Of a stretch of 11,303 nucleotides of DNA, positions 1 to 6,536 are shown piece by piece. The notes under the pieces were generated by a model. It made no database searches and had not been told where the DNA came from. It saw only the letters and a list, made by a program, of their open reading frames with translations. How positions within the stretch are numbered: the stretch's first letter is position 1; every line of letters starts with the position of its first letter. The DNA lies in assembly GCA_947629075.1 (NCBI GenBank), contig CANRCI010000041.1:1-11303 (forward strand), given 5' to 3'. The DNA comes from an uncultured Bacilli bacterium. GTDB taxonomy: Bacteria; Bacillota_I; Bacilli_A; RF39; UBA660. Made by a program: the position numbers and the translations under genes.

Positions 1-1649
1 GGTTAATCTTTATCGATTTAAGAGATAAGAGTGGTATCGTTCAGTTGGTTGTAAGACCAGAAGATTCTTCTTATGAAGTTGCCAACTCATTGAAGAGCGA
101 AGCGGTAATTGAGGTAAGTGGTAAGATTTCAGAACGAGAAAACAAAAATAAAAATATCCCAACTGGTGATATCGAAGTTATTGTAAGCGATATGAAATTG
201 ATCAATAACTCTATCGATATTCCTTTTGAGATAAGTGATGATACAACAGCACTAGAGGATACACGACTAAAATATCGTTATCTAGATATCCGTCGTAACA
301 CTATTCAAAACAACTTACGCCTTCGTCATCGCGTTTTGATGATCATGCGTAACTTTTTATCCGACTTAGGATTTGTCGAAGTTGAGACACCAATTCTTTG
401 TAAGTCTACTCCTGAAGGAGCTAGAGACTATTTAGTGCCATCGCGTGTATCGAACGGTAAGTTCTACGCTTTACCGCAATCTCCTCAGTTGTATAAACAA
501 CTTTTGATGATTGGAGGTATGGAAAAATATTTCCAAATGGCTAGATGTTTCCGTGATGAAGATTTACGTGCCGATCGTCAACCAGAATTCACCCAAATTG
601 ACATCGAGATGAGTTTTGTCGACGAAGAAGATATCTTTGATGTCGTTGAAAAGATGATGGCTAAAGTATTTAAAGAAATTAAGAATGTTGAATTGCCAAA
701 ATTTACAAGACTTACTTATAACGAATGTATGAGACGTTTTGGTAGTGATAAACCGGATACTAGATTTGAGATGGAAATCCAAGATATTACTTCTGTATTT
801 AGTAATACTAATTTTGAAATATTTAAAAACATTATTGCTAATAATGGTATTGTCAATTGCTTAGTAGTAAAGAATGCCAGTGATAAATTCTCACGTAAGG
901 ATTTGGATAAATTGACTGATGTAGTTAAGGTCTATAAAGCTAAAGCTTTGAGTTTTTTAAAGTATAATGCTGGGGAATTTACTGGAAGTATTGTTAAAGT
1001 ATTGAGTGATGAAGAAAGAAGTGAAATTAAAAAGATATTAAATATCGAAGAGAACGATCTTATCTTAATCGTTGCTGATCAAGAAAAGATAGTAAAAACT
1101 TCACTTGGAGCTCTTAGATTGAAATTGGGACATGACTTAGATTTAATCGATAAAACTAAATTTAACTTTTTATGGGTAACGGAGTTTCCGATGTTTGAAT
1201 ATTCTGAAGAAGAACAGCGATATGTCGCAGCACACCACGCTTTTACTGCTCCTAAAGAGAGTGATGTCGATAAACTTTTAACTGATAAAGCAAATTGTTA
1301 TTCCCGTGCTTATGATTTAGTTTTAAATGGTTATGAGTTGTTGAGTGGTTCAATTCGTATTCACGATGGAGCTCTTCAAAAGAAAGTTTTTGAAGCTATT
1401 GGTTTGACGGAAGAAGAAGCCAAAGAAAAATTCGGATTCTTCTTAGAGGCCTTTAAATATGGAACTCCACCACATGGTGGCGTAGGAATTGGACTGGAGC
1501 GACTTATCATGATTTTGTGTGATACTGATAACATTCGTGATGTCATCGCTTTTCCAAAAACGCAGAGTGCTCAGGATTTGATGAGTGAAGCTCCTAATGT
1601 TGTCGATTCTAAACAATTAGATGAGTTAGGAATAGCTATAAAAAAATAA
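1..1649 (+). CDS. aspS: Aspartyl-tRNA synthetase (AspRS), 5' end cut by the window edge
   Basis: This class II synthetase joins aspartate to tRNA-Asp in the cytosol. The frame is open from base 3, and the first 14 codons before the TTG at 45 already read as the family's OB-fold anticodon-binding domain (LIFIDLRDKSGIVQLVVRP), so that TTG is an internal Leu codon. 548 residues are visible; the family is about 590, so roughly 40 N-terminal residues lie outside. Landmarks in order are TPEGARDYLVPSR and QSPQLYKQL of the catalytic core (from about 405), motif 2 FRDEDLRADRQPEF at 549-590, the GAD insertion domain typical of bacterial AspRS (about 780-1130), and motif 3 GVGIGLERL at 1479-1505 (Arg binds ATP). 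The usual HHPFTAP reads HHAFTAP here. Whether the enzyme also charges tRNA-Asn cannot be judged. It ends in TAA inside a terminator shared with the convergent hydrolase. hisS is a common upstream neighbour but is not visible. Confidence 0.97.
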   Translation, partial: LIFIDLRDKSGIVQLVVRPEDSSYEVANSLKSEAVIEVSGKISERENKNKNIPTGDIEVIVSDMKLINNSIDIPFEISDDTTALEDTRLKYRYLDIRRNTIQNNLRLRHRVLMIMRNFLSDLGFVEVETPILCKSTPEGARDYLVPSRVSNGKFYALPQSPQLYKQLLMIGGMEKYFQMARCFRDEDLRADRQPEFTQIDIEMSFVDEEDIFDVVEKMMAKVFKEIKNVELPKFTRLTYNECMRRFGSDKPDTRFEMEIQDITSVFSNTNFEIFKNIIANNGIVNCLVVKNASDKFSRKDLDKLTDVVKVYKAKALSFLKYNAGEFTGSIVKVLSDEERSEIKKILNIEENDLILIVADQEKIVKTSLGALRLKLGHDLDLIDKTKFNFLWVTEFPMFEYSEEEQRYVAAHHAFTAPKESDVDKLLTDKANCYSRAYDLVLNGYELLSGSIRIHDGALQKKVFEAIGLTEEEAKEKFGFFLEAFKYGTPPHGGVGIGLERLIMILCDTDNIRDVIAFPKTQSAQDLMSEAPNVVDSKQLDELGIAIKK

Positions 1650-1674
1650 AAGGATTTAATCCTTTTTATTTTTT
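1641..1674. terminator. Bidirectional intrinsic terminator between aspS and the hydrolase gene
   Basis: An A-rich arm and a T-rich arm pair around AAAAGGAT/ATCCTTTT, with a 3-base loop at 1656-1658 and one bulged T at 1667. Each strand ends in a run of Ts, so the hairpin can stop transcription from both sides. The aspS stop TAA (1647-1649) lies in the left arm and the hydrolase stop (TTA on this strand, 1656-1658) is the loop. The G+C core is only two pairs, so strength is uncertain. Confidence 0.75.
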
Positions 1675-2426
1675 AAAAATTCATCAATTATTTTATTCAC
1701 ATAGTAATTTTTTTCGAGATAGGAAAAGTGTCCGGTCTTGGGAAGTTTTATTAAAGCTGAATCTTTTATCTGTTCATTAAAATAAATTCCATCACTAATT
1801 GGTGTATCTAAATCATCTTCACCCCAAATTATTAAAGTTTCACAGTCGATATTTTTGATGTCGTCTTTTAGATCGGTATTCACAACACTGATAAAGCTAT
1901 TGCGCATATTTGGTGAAAGACTTTTAAAATCAGGAGATGCAAAGATTTTAATCAACAGTTCTAGATATGCAGTTCGTAATTTCTTAGGTAAAAACTTACC
2001 GAGTTTCTTTAATAATTTATATATTCTTTGTTTAAAATTCTTTTTTCTATTTTTCTTTGGTTTAATTCCAGCTACGTCGATGAGAACTAGTTTATCGATG
2101 GCAATGTCAAAATCTGTAAAAAGGGATGTAACTATTCTTCCACCGAATGAGTGAGCGATAATACTCAAGTTATCTAGTTCTAACTCCCGGATAAAATCAT
2201 ATATTAAATTGGTATAATCCTTAATATTCAAGTCGCGGTCTGGAAAGAGACTTTCTCCAAATCCCGGATAATCGAGGATATATACTGTATGGGTTTTACT
2301 AAGGATATCAATCATAAAGTTAAAAGTAACTCTGGTATTTCCCCAACCAGGTAAAATTAATATATTTTTATCCTTAGTCCCATACTTCTCATAGTAGATA
2401 TTGTAATCTTTTGTACAATATTTCAT
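1656..2426 (-). CDS. Alpha/beta hydrolase, substrate unknown
   Basis: This is a cytosolic serine hydrolase of the alpha/beta-hydrolase fold, 256 residues with no signal peptide. The catalytic set is complete: oxyanion-hole region LPGWGN at 26-30, DYPGFGES at 52-59, nucleophile elbow AHSFGG with Ser93, the acid in WGEDD (Asp205 by alignment to the usual WGxxD), and His233 in TGHF. A basic stretch at about 122-150 (many Lys) sits where the variable cap domain is expected. The ATG at 2426 has AGGTGG four bases upstream. It is transcribed alone, convergent with aspS and divergent from pyk. The family covers esterases, lipases, haloperoxidases and C-C bond hydrolases, and nothing here selects among them. 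Confidence 0.88.
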   Translation of the reverse strand: MKYCTKDYNIYYEKYGTKDKNILILPGWGNTRVTFNFMIDILSKTHTVYILDYPGFGESLFPDRDLNIKDYTNLIYDFIRELELDNLSIIAHSFGGRIVTSLFTDFDIAIDKLVLIDVAGIKPKKNRKKNFKQRIYKLLKKLGKFLPKKLRTAYLELLIKIFASPDFKSLSPNMRNSFISVVNTDLKDDIKNIDCETLIIWGEDDLDTPISDGIYFNEQIKDSALIKLPKTGHFSYLEKNYYVNKIIDEFLKNKKD

Positions 2427-2441
2427 AATACCACCTATAAT

Positions 2442-2470
2442 AAAATATGATTTTTAAAATATATTGTTAA
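2442..2470 (-). promoter_or_regulatory. Probable promoter of the alpha/beta hydrolase gene
   Basis: On the minus strand, TTAACA (2465-2470) lies 17 bases from TATTTT (2442-2447). The -35 is 5/6 of consensus and the -10 is 4/6. Transcription would begin near 2435, at the start of the AGGTGG ribosome binding site (2431-2436), giving an extremely short leader. The -35 overlaps the -35 of the pyk promoter on the other strand. Confidence 0.45.
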
Positions 2471-2492
2471 AAATTCAAAAAATTGTTATAAT
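2464..2492 (+). promoter_or_regulatory. Sigma-A type promoter of pyk
   Basis: TTGTTA (2464-2469) and a perfect TATAAT (2487-2492) are separated by exactly 17 bases. Transcription should start near 2499, leaving a leader of about 38 bases with the AAAGGGG ribosome binding site at 2525-2531. No hairpin or riboswitch is evident in this leader. Confidence 0.8.
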
Positions 2493-2537
2493 TATTTAGA
2501 ATCAGAATCGTAGAAAGTATGAGTAAAGGGGTATTTT

Positions 2538-3953
2538 ATGAATAATAGAAAAATGACTAAAATAATCTGTAGTATTGGACCTGCCAGTAGTGATTATGAT
2601 ACTTTTGTCAGTTTAGTTAAAGAGGGAATGAATGTTGCGAGAATCAATTTTTCTCATGCTGACTTGGAGCAACAACAAGAAGTAGAGGATATGATTGATC
2701 AAGTAAACAAAGATTTGGGTACTTTTGTAGCTAAACTTTATGATACCAAGGGACCTGATCTTAGAACCTGTGCTTTTGAAGGAGATAAAATCAAACTTAC
2801 TAAAGGTAAGAAAATAGATATCGTAAGAAAGCAAATTTTGGGGACTAAAGACGAAATATGTTTTAATCATAGTGAAGTTATTGATAATGTTGGAGTAGGT
2901 CAAGAGATTCTTTTAGATGATGGTTTAGTTAGATTAGAAGTAATTGAAAAGAATGAAGATAAATTGGTATGTAAGAGTTTGGATACTGCAACGATTAAAA
3001 GTAGAAGAGGGGTAAACATTCCTGGTGTTAAATTGAATATTCCGTACATTAGTGAAGAAGATATTAGGGATATCAAATATGCCTGTGATCATCATGGCGA
3101 TTTCTTGGGAATAAGTTTTGTCTCAACTGCTGATGACGTTGAAGCGGTAAGAAAACTTTTAAAAGCTTTCGGTCGTGAAGACATGAAAATAATCAGTAAA
3201 ATCGAAACTAGTCGTGCGGTTGAAAATATCGATGAAATAATTCGTGCGACGGATGGAATTATGGTAGCAAGAGGGGACTTGGGTGTTGAAGTTCCGATGC
3301 CAATCATTCCGGTGTTACAAAAGAGAATTATCAGAAAATGTCGTGAACAGGGAAAGGTTTGTATAGTAGCTACGGAAATGTTAGCAAGTATGTATGAAAA
3401 CTCTAGACCAACTAGAGCAGAACTTACGGATATTGCCAATGCTGTTTTCGACGGAGCTGATGCGGTAATGTTAAGTGGTGAGACGACGATTGGAAAGCAT
3501 CCGGTCGAAGCAGTTAAATATATGAGTGAAGTATGTGAAACAGCTGAAGAGAACATGAATTTCCGTGGCGATTTCTTAACTGATCTATCGAACAATATCG
3601 CCGATACGATAACAACTTGTGCCGTTGAAAGTGCTGAAATGTTAGATGCCAAGTTGATCGTTACACCAACGGTCAGTGGTTATACCGCTAAGACGATATC
3701 CAATCTTAAACCATCTTGTTGTATTCTAGCACCTTGTCCAAGTGCTAACATTGCTAAAAAATTAGCTCTTAATTGGGGTGTTTATCCAACTTTGATCAAA
3801 ATTTATGAAACGACTGATGAAGTAGTAAACGATTCCATAAAAAAAGCTCAAGAATTTGCTTGTCTTGAGAAAGATGACATCATTATTGTAACTGGTGGTT
3901 TTCCTAATAATGGGCTTAAACAAACTAATTTCTTAAAGATAGAAAAAATGTAA
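2538..3953 (+). CDS. pyk: Pyruvate kinase
   Basis: Pyruvate kinase converts phosphoenolpyruvate and ADP to pyruvate and ATP, the last step of glycolysis in the cytosol. At 471 residues it matches the compact form (E. coli PykF is 470) and lacks the extra C-terminal PEP-utilising domain of Bacillus PYK. Visible motifs are TKIICSIGP near the N-terminus, RINFSHA at 35-41, DTKGPDLRT at 69-77, catalytic Lys221 in ISKIE, RGDLGVEVP binding the metal and PEP, RPTRAE, and DGADAVMLSGET. The C-terminal TVSGYTAK corresponds to the phosphate loop that binds effectors such as fructose 1,6-bisphosphate in regulated homologues. Conservative departures from the common sequence are GPD for GPE and ATEML for ATQML. 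The ATG at 2538 follows AAAGGGG by six bases; the ATG five codons on has no better site. It is monocistronic, between its own promoter and a terminator shared with tmcAL. Confidence 0.97.
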   Translation: MNNRKMTKIICSIGPASSDYDTFVSLVKEGMNVARINFSHADLEQQQEVEDMIDQVNKDLGTFVAKLYDTKGPDLRTCAFEGDKIKLTKGKKIDIVRKQILGTKDEICFNHSEVIDNVGVGQEILLDDGLVRLEVIEKNEDKLVCKSLDTATIKSRRGVNIPGVKLNIPYISEEDIRDIKYACDHHGDFLGISFVSTADDVEAVRKLLKAFGREDMKIISKIETSRAVENIDEIIRATDGIMVARGDLGVEVPMPIIPVLQKRIIRKCREQGKVCIVATEMLASMYENSRPTRAELTDIANAVFDGADAVMLSGETTIGKHPVEAVKYMSEVCETAEENMNFRGDFLTDLSNNIADTITTCAVESAEMLDAKLIVTPTVSGYTAKTISNLKPSCCILAPCPSANIAKKLALNWGVYPTLIKIYETTDEVVNDSIKKAQEFACLEKDDIIIVTGGFPNNGLKQTNFLKIEKM

Positions 3954-3984
3954 AAGATAGTAATTAAGTGATTACTATCTTTTT
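3952..3984. terminator. Bidirectional intrinsic terminator between pyk and tmcAL
   Basis: A perfect 13-bp stem pairs 3952-3964 (AAAAGATAGTAAT) with 3971-3983, around a 6-base loop. A T run closes it on the plus strand; on the minus strand the T-rich arm is followed by ACATTTTTT. The left arm overlaps the pyk stop (3951-3953) and the right arm contains the tmcAL stop (3975-3977, TAG on the minus strand), so one hairpin serves both convergent genes. Confidence 0.88.
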
Positions 3985-5096
3985 ATGATCGGTTTATTTT
4001 TATAGGCATTGCTATCACCATTAGTTATAAGGGCATAGACTTGATCAGCTCTAATATCGAGATCTAATAAAGCGGCATTGTCCTTAGTCACATTGGTAAT
4101 CAAAGGCAATTTTATTTTCTTTTTTATTTCTTTTAGATATTTTTTACCACGAATGTTAAAACCTAAAATGTGGATGTAGTCAAGGCTTATATCATTCTCA
4201 TCTTTTTTAAAAGATACTAAGATATTAATTAACATTCTATTTATTTTATTATAGGTATAACGTTTAGTCTTTATTATCTGGATTAACTCATCTAAACTGT
4301 TGGCATTAATTCCCTTTAAAATTCTATTTTCAATTCCTTCATCTACTAAAACGTAATCTTCTAAAGCCCAATCCGTCATGATTTTATATTTTAAAAATGG
4401 AAAGTAATCAGGATGAGTTTTATTTTTTAAATATTTGTAACAACTACTCGGTACATATCTCTTTATATCTTTCTTATTTATTATTGCTTCTCTGATGGCT
4501 TTGGCACTTACAATATTACTACTTAGATTTTTATCGTGAAAATGGTTAGTTCTTTTAATTGTTACAGGTTTGATATCAGCTTCTTCTTTAATAATAGCTT
4601 TGATGTAGGAAAGTCCTAATAGATCATTGGGTTCTTTTATCTCGTTATGAGTTAAATCTTTTAATCCTAAAGCCATAGCCGTTGGATAGTTGTGACCTCT
4701 ATCTAGATAGTATTTTACTTTTTCATCATAGTACTTATTATTTAACTGTACTTCGGCCATTTTATATAACTTTTCGACATCATCTTCTTCACTGCCGAAC
4801 ACTAGATAATTACATCCCATTTCTTTAAGTATTTTTATAGCACCAGTTGCAAATACATCAGCACTTTGCATCGTATACTTAAATGGTAGTTCACATACTA
4901 TATCGATATCATTTTCAAGAGCAATATCCGTCTTTTCCCATTTCGATAGAATGCTTACGTTTCCTCGTTGGGTAAAGTTTCCACTCATCACTAAAACGAT
5001 CAAAGAATCGGGAAACATTTCTTTAACTTTGCTCAAATGATATAAATGTCCATTGTGAAAAGGATCATATTCACAAATAATTCCAACTATATCCAT
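3975..5096 (-). CDS. tmcAL: tRNA(Met) cytidine acetate ligase
   Basis: TmcAL (B. subtilis YlbM family) uses ATP and acetate to form N4-acetylcytidine at wobble C34 of elongator tRNA-Met. This keeps the tRNA reading AUG accurately. The 373-residue protein opens with the family hallmark GIICEYDPFHNGH; the nucleotidyltransferase HxGH motif is His14-Asn-Gly-His17, binding ATP. MSGNFTQRG, CELPF and SADVFATGAI also fit. Length is slightly below the usual 390-410. I start at the ATG at 5096: GGAGG (5102-5106) lies five bases upstream. An in-frame TTG at 5114 would extend the protein by six residues, but it is upstream of that binding site and close to or ahead of the predicted transcript start. The gene is monocistronic, divergent from the yceD-rpmF pair and convergent with pyk. 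Confidence 0.93.
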   Translation of the reverse strand: MDIVGIICEYDPFHNGHLYHLSKVKEMFPDSLIVLVMSGNFTQRGNVSILSKWEKTDIALENDIDIVCELPFKYTMQSADVFATGAIKILKEMGCNYLVFGSEEDDVEKLYKMAEVQLNNKYYDEKVKYYLDRGHNYPTAMALGLKDLTHNEIKEPNDLLGLSYIKAIIKEEADIKPVTIKRTNHFHDKNLSSNIVSAKAIREAIINKKDIKRYVPSSCYKYLKNKTHPDYFPFLKYKIMTDWALEDYVLVDEGIENRILKGINANSLDELIQIIKTKRYTYNKINRMLINILVSFKKDENDISLDYIHILGFNIRGKKYLKEIKKKIKLPLITNVTKDNAALLDLDIRADQVYALITNGDSNAYKNKPIIKR

Positions 5097-5115
5097 AAAT
5101 ACCTCCACCAACAAT

Positions 5116-5143
5116 ATTATACTAAAAACCCGATATAAAACAA
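5116..5143 (-). promoter_or_regulatory. Promoter of tmcAL
   Basis: On the minus strand, TTGTTT (5138-5143) and a perfect TATAAT (5116-5121) are 16 bases apart. The start would be near 5109, so the leader is about 13 bases and consists almost only of the GGAGG site. It lies back-to-back with the plus-strand promoter at 5149-5177. Confidence 0.7.
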
Positions 5144-5148
5144 AGTAT

Positions 5149-5177
5149 TTGCAATTTTTTGCATTTTATTATATAAT
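5149..5177 (+). promoter_or_regulatory. Promoter of the yceD-rpmF operon
   Basis: TTGCAA (5149-5154) and a perfect TATAAT (5172-5177) are separated by 17 bases. Transcription should begin near 5184, just ahead of the AGGTG ribosome binding site (5186-5190) of the first gene. The leader is therefore about 13 bases. Confidence 0.75.
5150..5163. repeat. Short inverted repeat inside the yceD-rpmF promoter
   Basis: TGCAA (5150-5154) and TTGCA (5159-5163) form a perfect dyad with a 4-base T spacer. It covers most of the -35 and the near part of the promoter spacer, where a repressor site could lie. Such short AT-rich dyads arise often by chance, so an operator role is only a possibility. Confidence 0.25.
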
Positions 5178-5196
5178 TTTCTAGCAGGTGATTACT

Positions 5197-5661
5197 ATGA
5201 TCATAAAGCTAGATGATATCTTGTATCTAGGAAAAGACGAAATAACGGTTAAAGATACGATAGATACATCGAAAATAGATTTGTCCAACAGCGAAATTAT
5301 TGCTTTAAAAGATGTCTATTTCGATGGTAAGATAGGTAAAGATCAAGATATTTTAACTATATCAGGTAATCTAAGTGGCACAATGACTATTTCGGATTCT
5401 ATAAGTTTAGAAGATGTCGATTATGACTTTGAAATCTCTATTGATGAAGGGCTAGAAGACTTGAAAAATAATCAAAATACTATTGATATTCTAGACATTT
5501 TATGGCAAAATATTGTACTAGAGGTCCCACTTAGGTATACTTTGGTTACCGATTATAATGATTATAGTGGTGATGGATGGAAGTTAATTAGTGAAGAAGA
5601 GGATAGAAATAAGAATAATCCCTTCCGTGATCTAACACTAATAAATACAGAAAAGGAGTGA
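5197..5661 (+). CDS. YceD-like (DUF177) protein, lacking the family cysteines
   Basis: DUF177/YceD proteins are encoded next to rpmF across bacteria and are linked to 23S rRNA accumulation and large-subunit assembly. This 154-residue protein fits by position, size and layout: a beta-rich N-terminal half with ISGNLSGTMTIS (56-66), then DILDILWQNIVLEVPLRY (97-114), matching the family's acidic helix and the LxLPxxP-type segment. It has no cysteine at all: the CxRC motif reads ISDS, and the later CxxxC region reads DYSGDG. Zinc or disulfide chemistry seen in some relatives is therefore absent. The start is the ATG at 5197, six bases after AGGTG; the GTG at 5188 lies within that binding site. The stop TGA overlaps the end of the rpmF ribosome binding site. 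The assignment rests more on context than on sequence. Confidence 0.72.
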   Translation: MIIKLDDILYLGKDEITVKDTIDTSKIDLSNSEIIALKDVYFDGKIGKDQDILTISGNLSGTMTISDSISLEDVDYDFEISIDEGLEDLKNNQNTIDILDILWQNIVLEVPLRYTLVTDYNDYSGDGWKLISEEEDRNKNNPFRDLTLINTEKE

Positions 5662-5665
5662 TATC

Positions 5666-5854
5666 ATGGCAGTACCATTTAGAAAAGTTTCTAAAACTAG
5701 AAAAAGAATGAGAAGAAGCCACAATGCTTTAGAAGTAGCTGGTGTTACTAAATGTCCTAAATGTGGTGAAGTAATTAAACCACATAGAGTATGTCCTAAA
5801 TGTGGAGAATACAAAGGGAAAAAAGTAGTTGAAACTGAAAAAGATGCTGAATAG
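5666..5854 (+). CDS. rpmF: 50S ribosomal protein L32
   Basis: L32 is a small zinc-ribbon protein of the large ribosomal subunit. The 62-residue product begins with the family signature MAVPFRKVSKTRKRMRRSH, a basic RNA-binding arm. It continues with two CPKC knuckles (TKCPKCGE and RVCPKCGE) that together provide four zinc-binding cysteines, so this is the C+ form. AAAGGAG (5652-5658) precedes the ATG by seven bases and overlaps the last codons of the yceD-like gene, so the two are co-transcribed and probably translationally coupled. The acidic tail after KGKKVV is lineage variation. The usual fatty-acid genes plsX/fabH do not follow here. Confidence 0.97.
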   Translation: MAVPFRKVSKTRKRMRRSHNALEVAGVTKCPKCGEVIKPHRVCPKCGEYKGKKVVETEKDAE

Positions 5855-5865
5855 GCATTTTTTTT
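5840..5865 (+). terminator. Intrinsic terminator at the end of rpmF
   Basis: AAAGATGC (5840-5847) pairs with GCATTTTT (5855-5862), including one G-T pair, around a 7-base loop that contains the rpmF stop TAG. The 3' arm runs into a stretch of eight Ts ending at 5865. Only a few G-C pairs support it, so read-through into queH is likely to some degree. Confidence 0.6.
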
Positions 5866-5873
5866 GTTATAAT
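5865..5873 (+). promoter_or_regulatory. Extended -10 promoter of queH
   Basis: TGT followed by a perfect TATAAT (5868-5873) forms an extended -10 element (TGnTATAAT). No good -35 lies 16-18 bases upstream. It begins exactly at the end of the rpmF terminator T-run. Predicted initiation near 5880 falls inside the AAAGAGGTGG site (5875-5884), so the leader is close to minimal. Confidence 0.5.
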
Positions 5874-5888
5874 TAAAGAGGTGGTTAT

Positions 5889-6536
5889 ATGAATTATCAA
5901 ATATTGACGGATAAAATAATTACTGAAAACATGAACAAGAACATTGTACCCAAACTGTTATTACATGCCTGTTGTGCACCTTGTAGTAGTTATACTCTCG
6001 AATATTTAACCAACTATTTCGATATTACAATTCTTTATTACAATCCCAATATTTCACCGGAGAGTGAGTTTAAGAAAAGGGTAAGTGAAGTAAAGAAATT
6101 AATTCAAGTTTTACCATTAAAAAATAAAATATCTTTTGTCGAAGATGAATATAACTATAATGACTTTTTAGAAATAGCAAACGGTCTAGAGAAGGAAAGA
6201 GAAGGTGGAAAACGCTGTTACAAATGTTACGAGTTACGTCTGGAAAGAGCGGCGCAATACGCATCGAGCCACGGCTTTGACTACTTTACGACCACTTTAT
6301 CGATCAGTCCTCATAAAAATAGTAACTGGTTGAATGAGATAGGTGGAAAATTAGAAGAAAAGTATGGAATTAAATATTTGTATTCGGACTTTAAAAAGAG
6401 AAATGGTTATAAAAGAAGCATTGAATTATCTAAAAAGTATAATTTATATCGCCAAGATTATTGTGGGTGTATCTATTCAAAGATGGAATCCCTAAAAAGA
6501 AAAGAGGAAAAAAATGAAAAATGTAAAATCACGTAA
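5889..6536 (+). CDS. queH: Epoxyqueuosine reductase QueH
   Basis: QueH (DUF208) removes the epoxide oxygen of epoxyqueuosine in tRNA to give queuosine at wobble position 34 of tRNA-Asp, -Asn, -His and -Tyr; it is the non-cobalamin alternative to QueG. The 215-residue protein has the expected cysteines for its iron-sulfur and metal centres: HACCAPC (Cys28, Cys29, Cys32), RCYKC (Cys110, Cys113) and DYCGC (Cys192, Cys194). Family stretches YYNPNISP and TTTLSISPHKN are also clear. The ATG at 5889 follows AAAGAGGTGG by four bases. The last 23 bases overlap the next gene in a different frame, so the two are surely co-transcribed. Other queuosine genes (tgt, queA) are not in the window. Confidence 0.96.
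   Translation: MNYQILTDKIITENMNKNIVPKLLLHACCAPCSSYTLEYLTNYFDITILYYNPNISPESEFKKRVSEVKKLIQVLPLKNKISFVEDEYNYNDFLEIANGLEKEREGGKRCYKCYELRLERAAQYASSHGFDYFTTTLSISPHKNSNWLNEIGGKLEEKYGIKYLYSDFKKRNGYKRSIELSKKYNLYRQDYCGCIYSKMESLKRKEEKNEKCKIT

Noticed and set aside
45..47. TTG at 45 as the start of aspS
   Set aside because: The frame is open upstream and encodes the conserved OB-fold strand IFIDLRDKSGIVQ, so the gene is cut by the window edge.
1855..2154. 99-codon plus-strand frame inside the hydrolase gene
   Set aside because: The minus strand encodes the catalytic Ser region of a complete alpha/beta hydrolase, which explains the open frame.
3092..3652. 186-codon open frame on the minus strand inside pyk
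   Set aside because: It lies entirely antisense to a strongly conserved enzyme, has a low-complexity Ser/Ile-rich product, and has no family motif; it is a by-product of pyk codon use.
5097..5114. TTG start for TmcAL six codons upstream
   Set aside because: The GGAGG ribosome binding site at 5102-5106 would lie inside the coding region, and the predicted transcript starts near 5109. The ATG at 5096 gives the family-typical MDIVGIICEY start.
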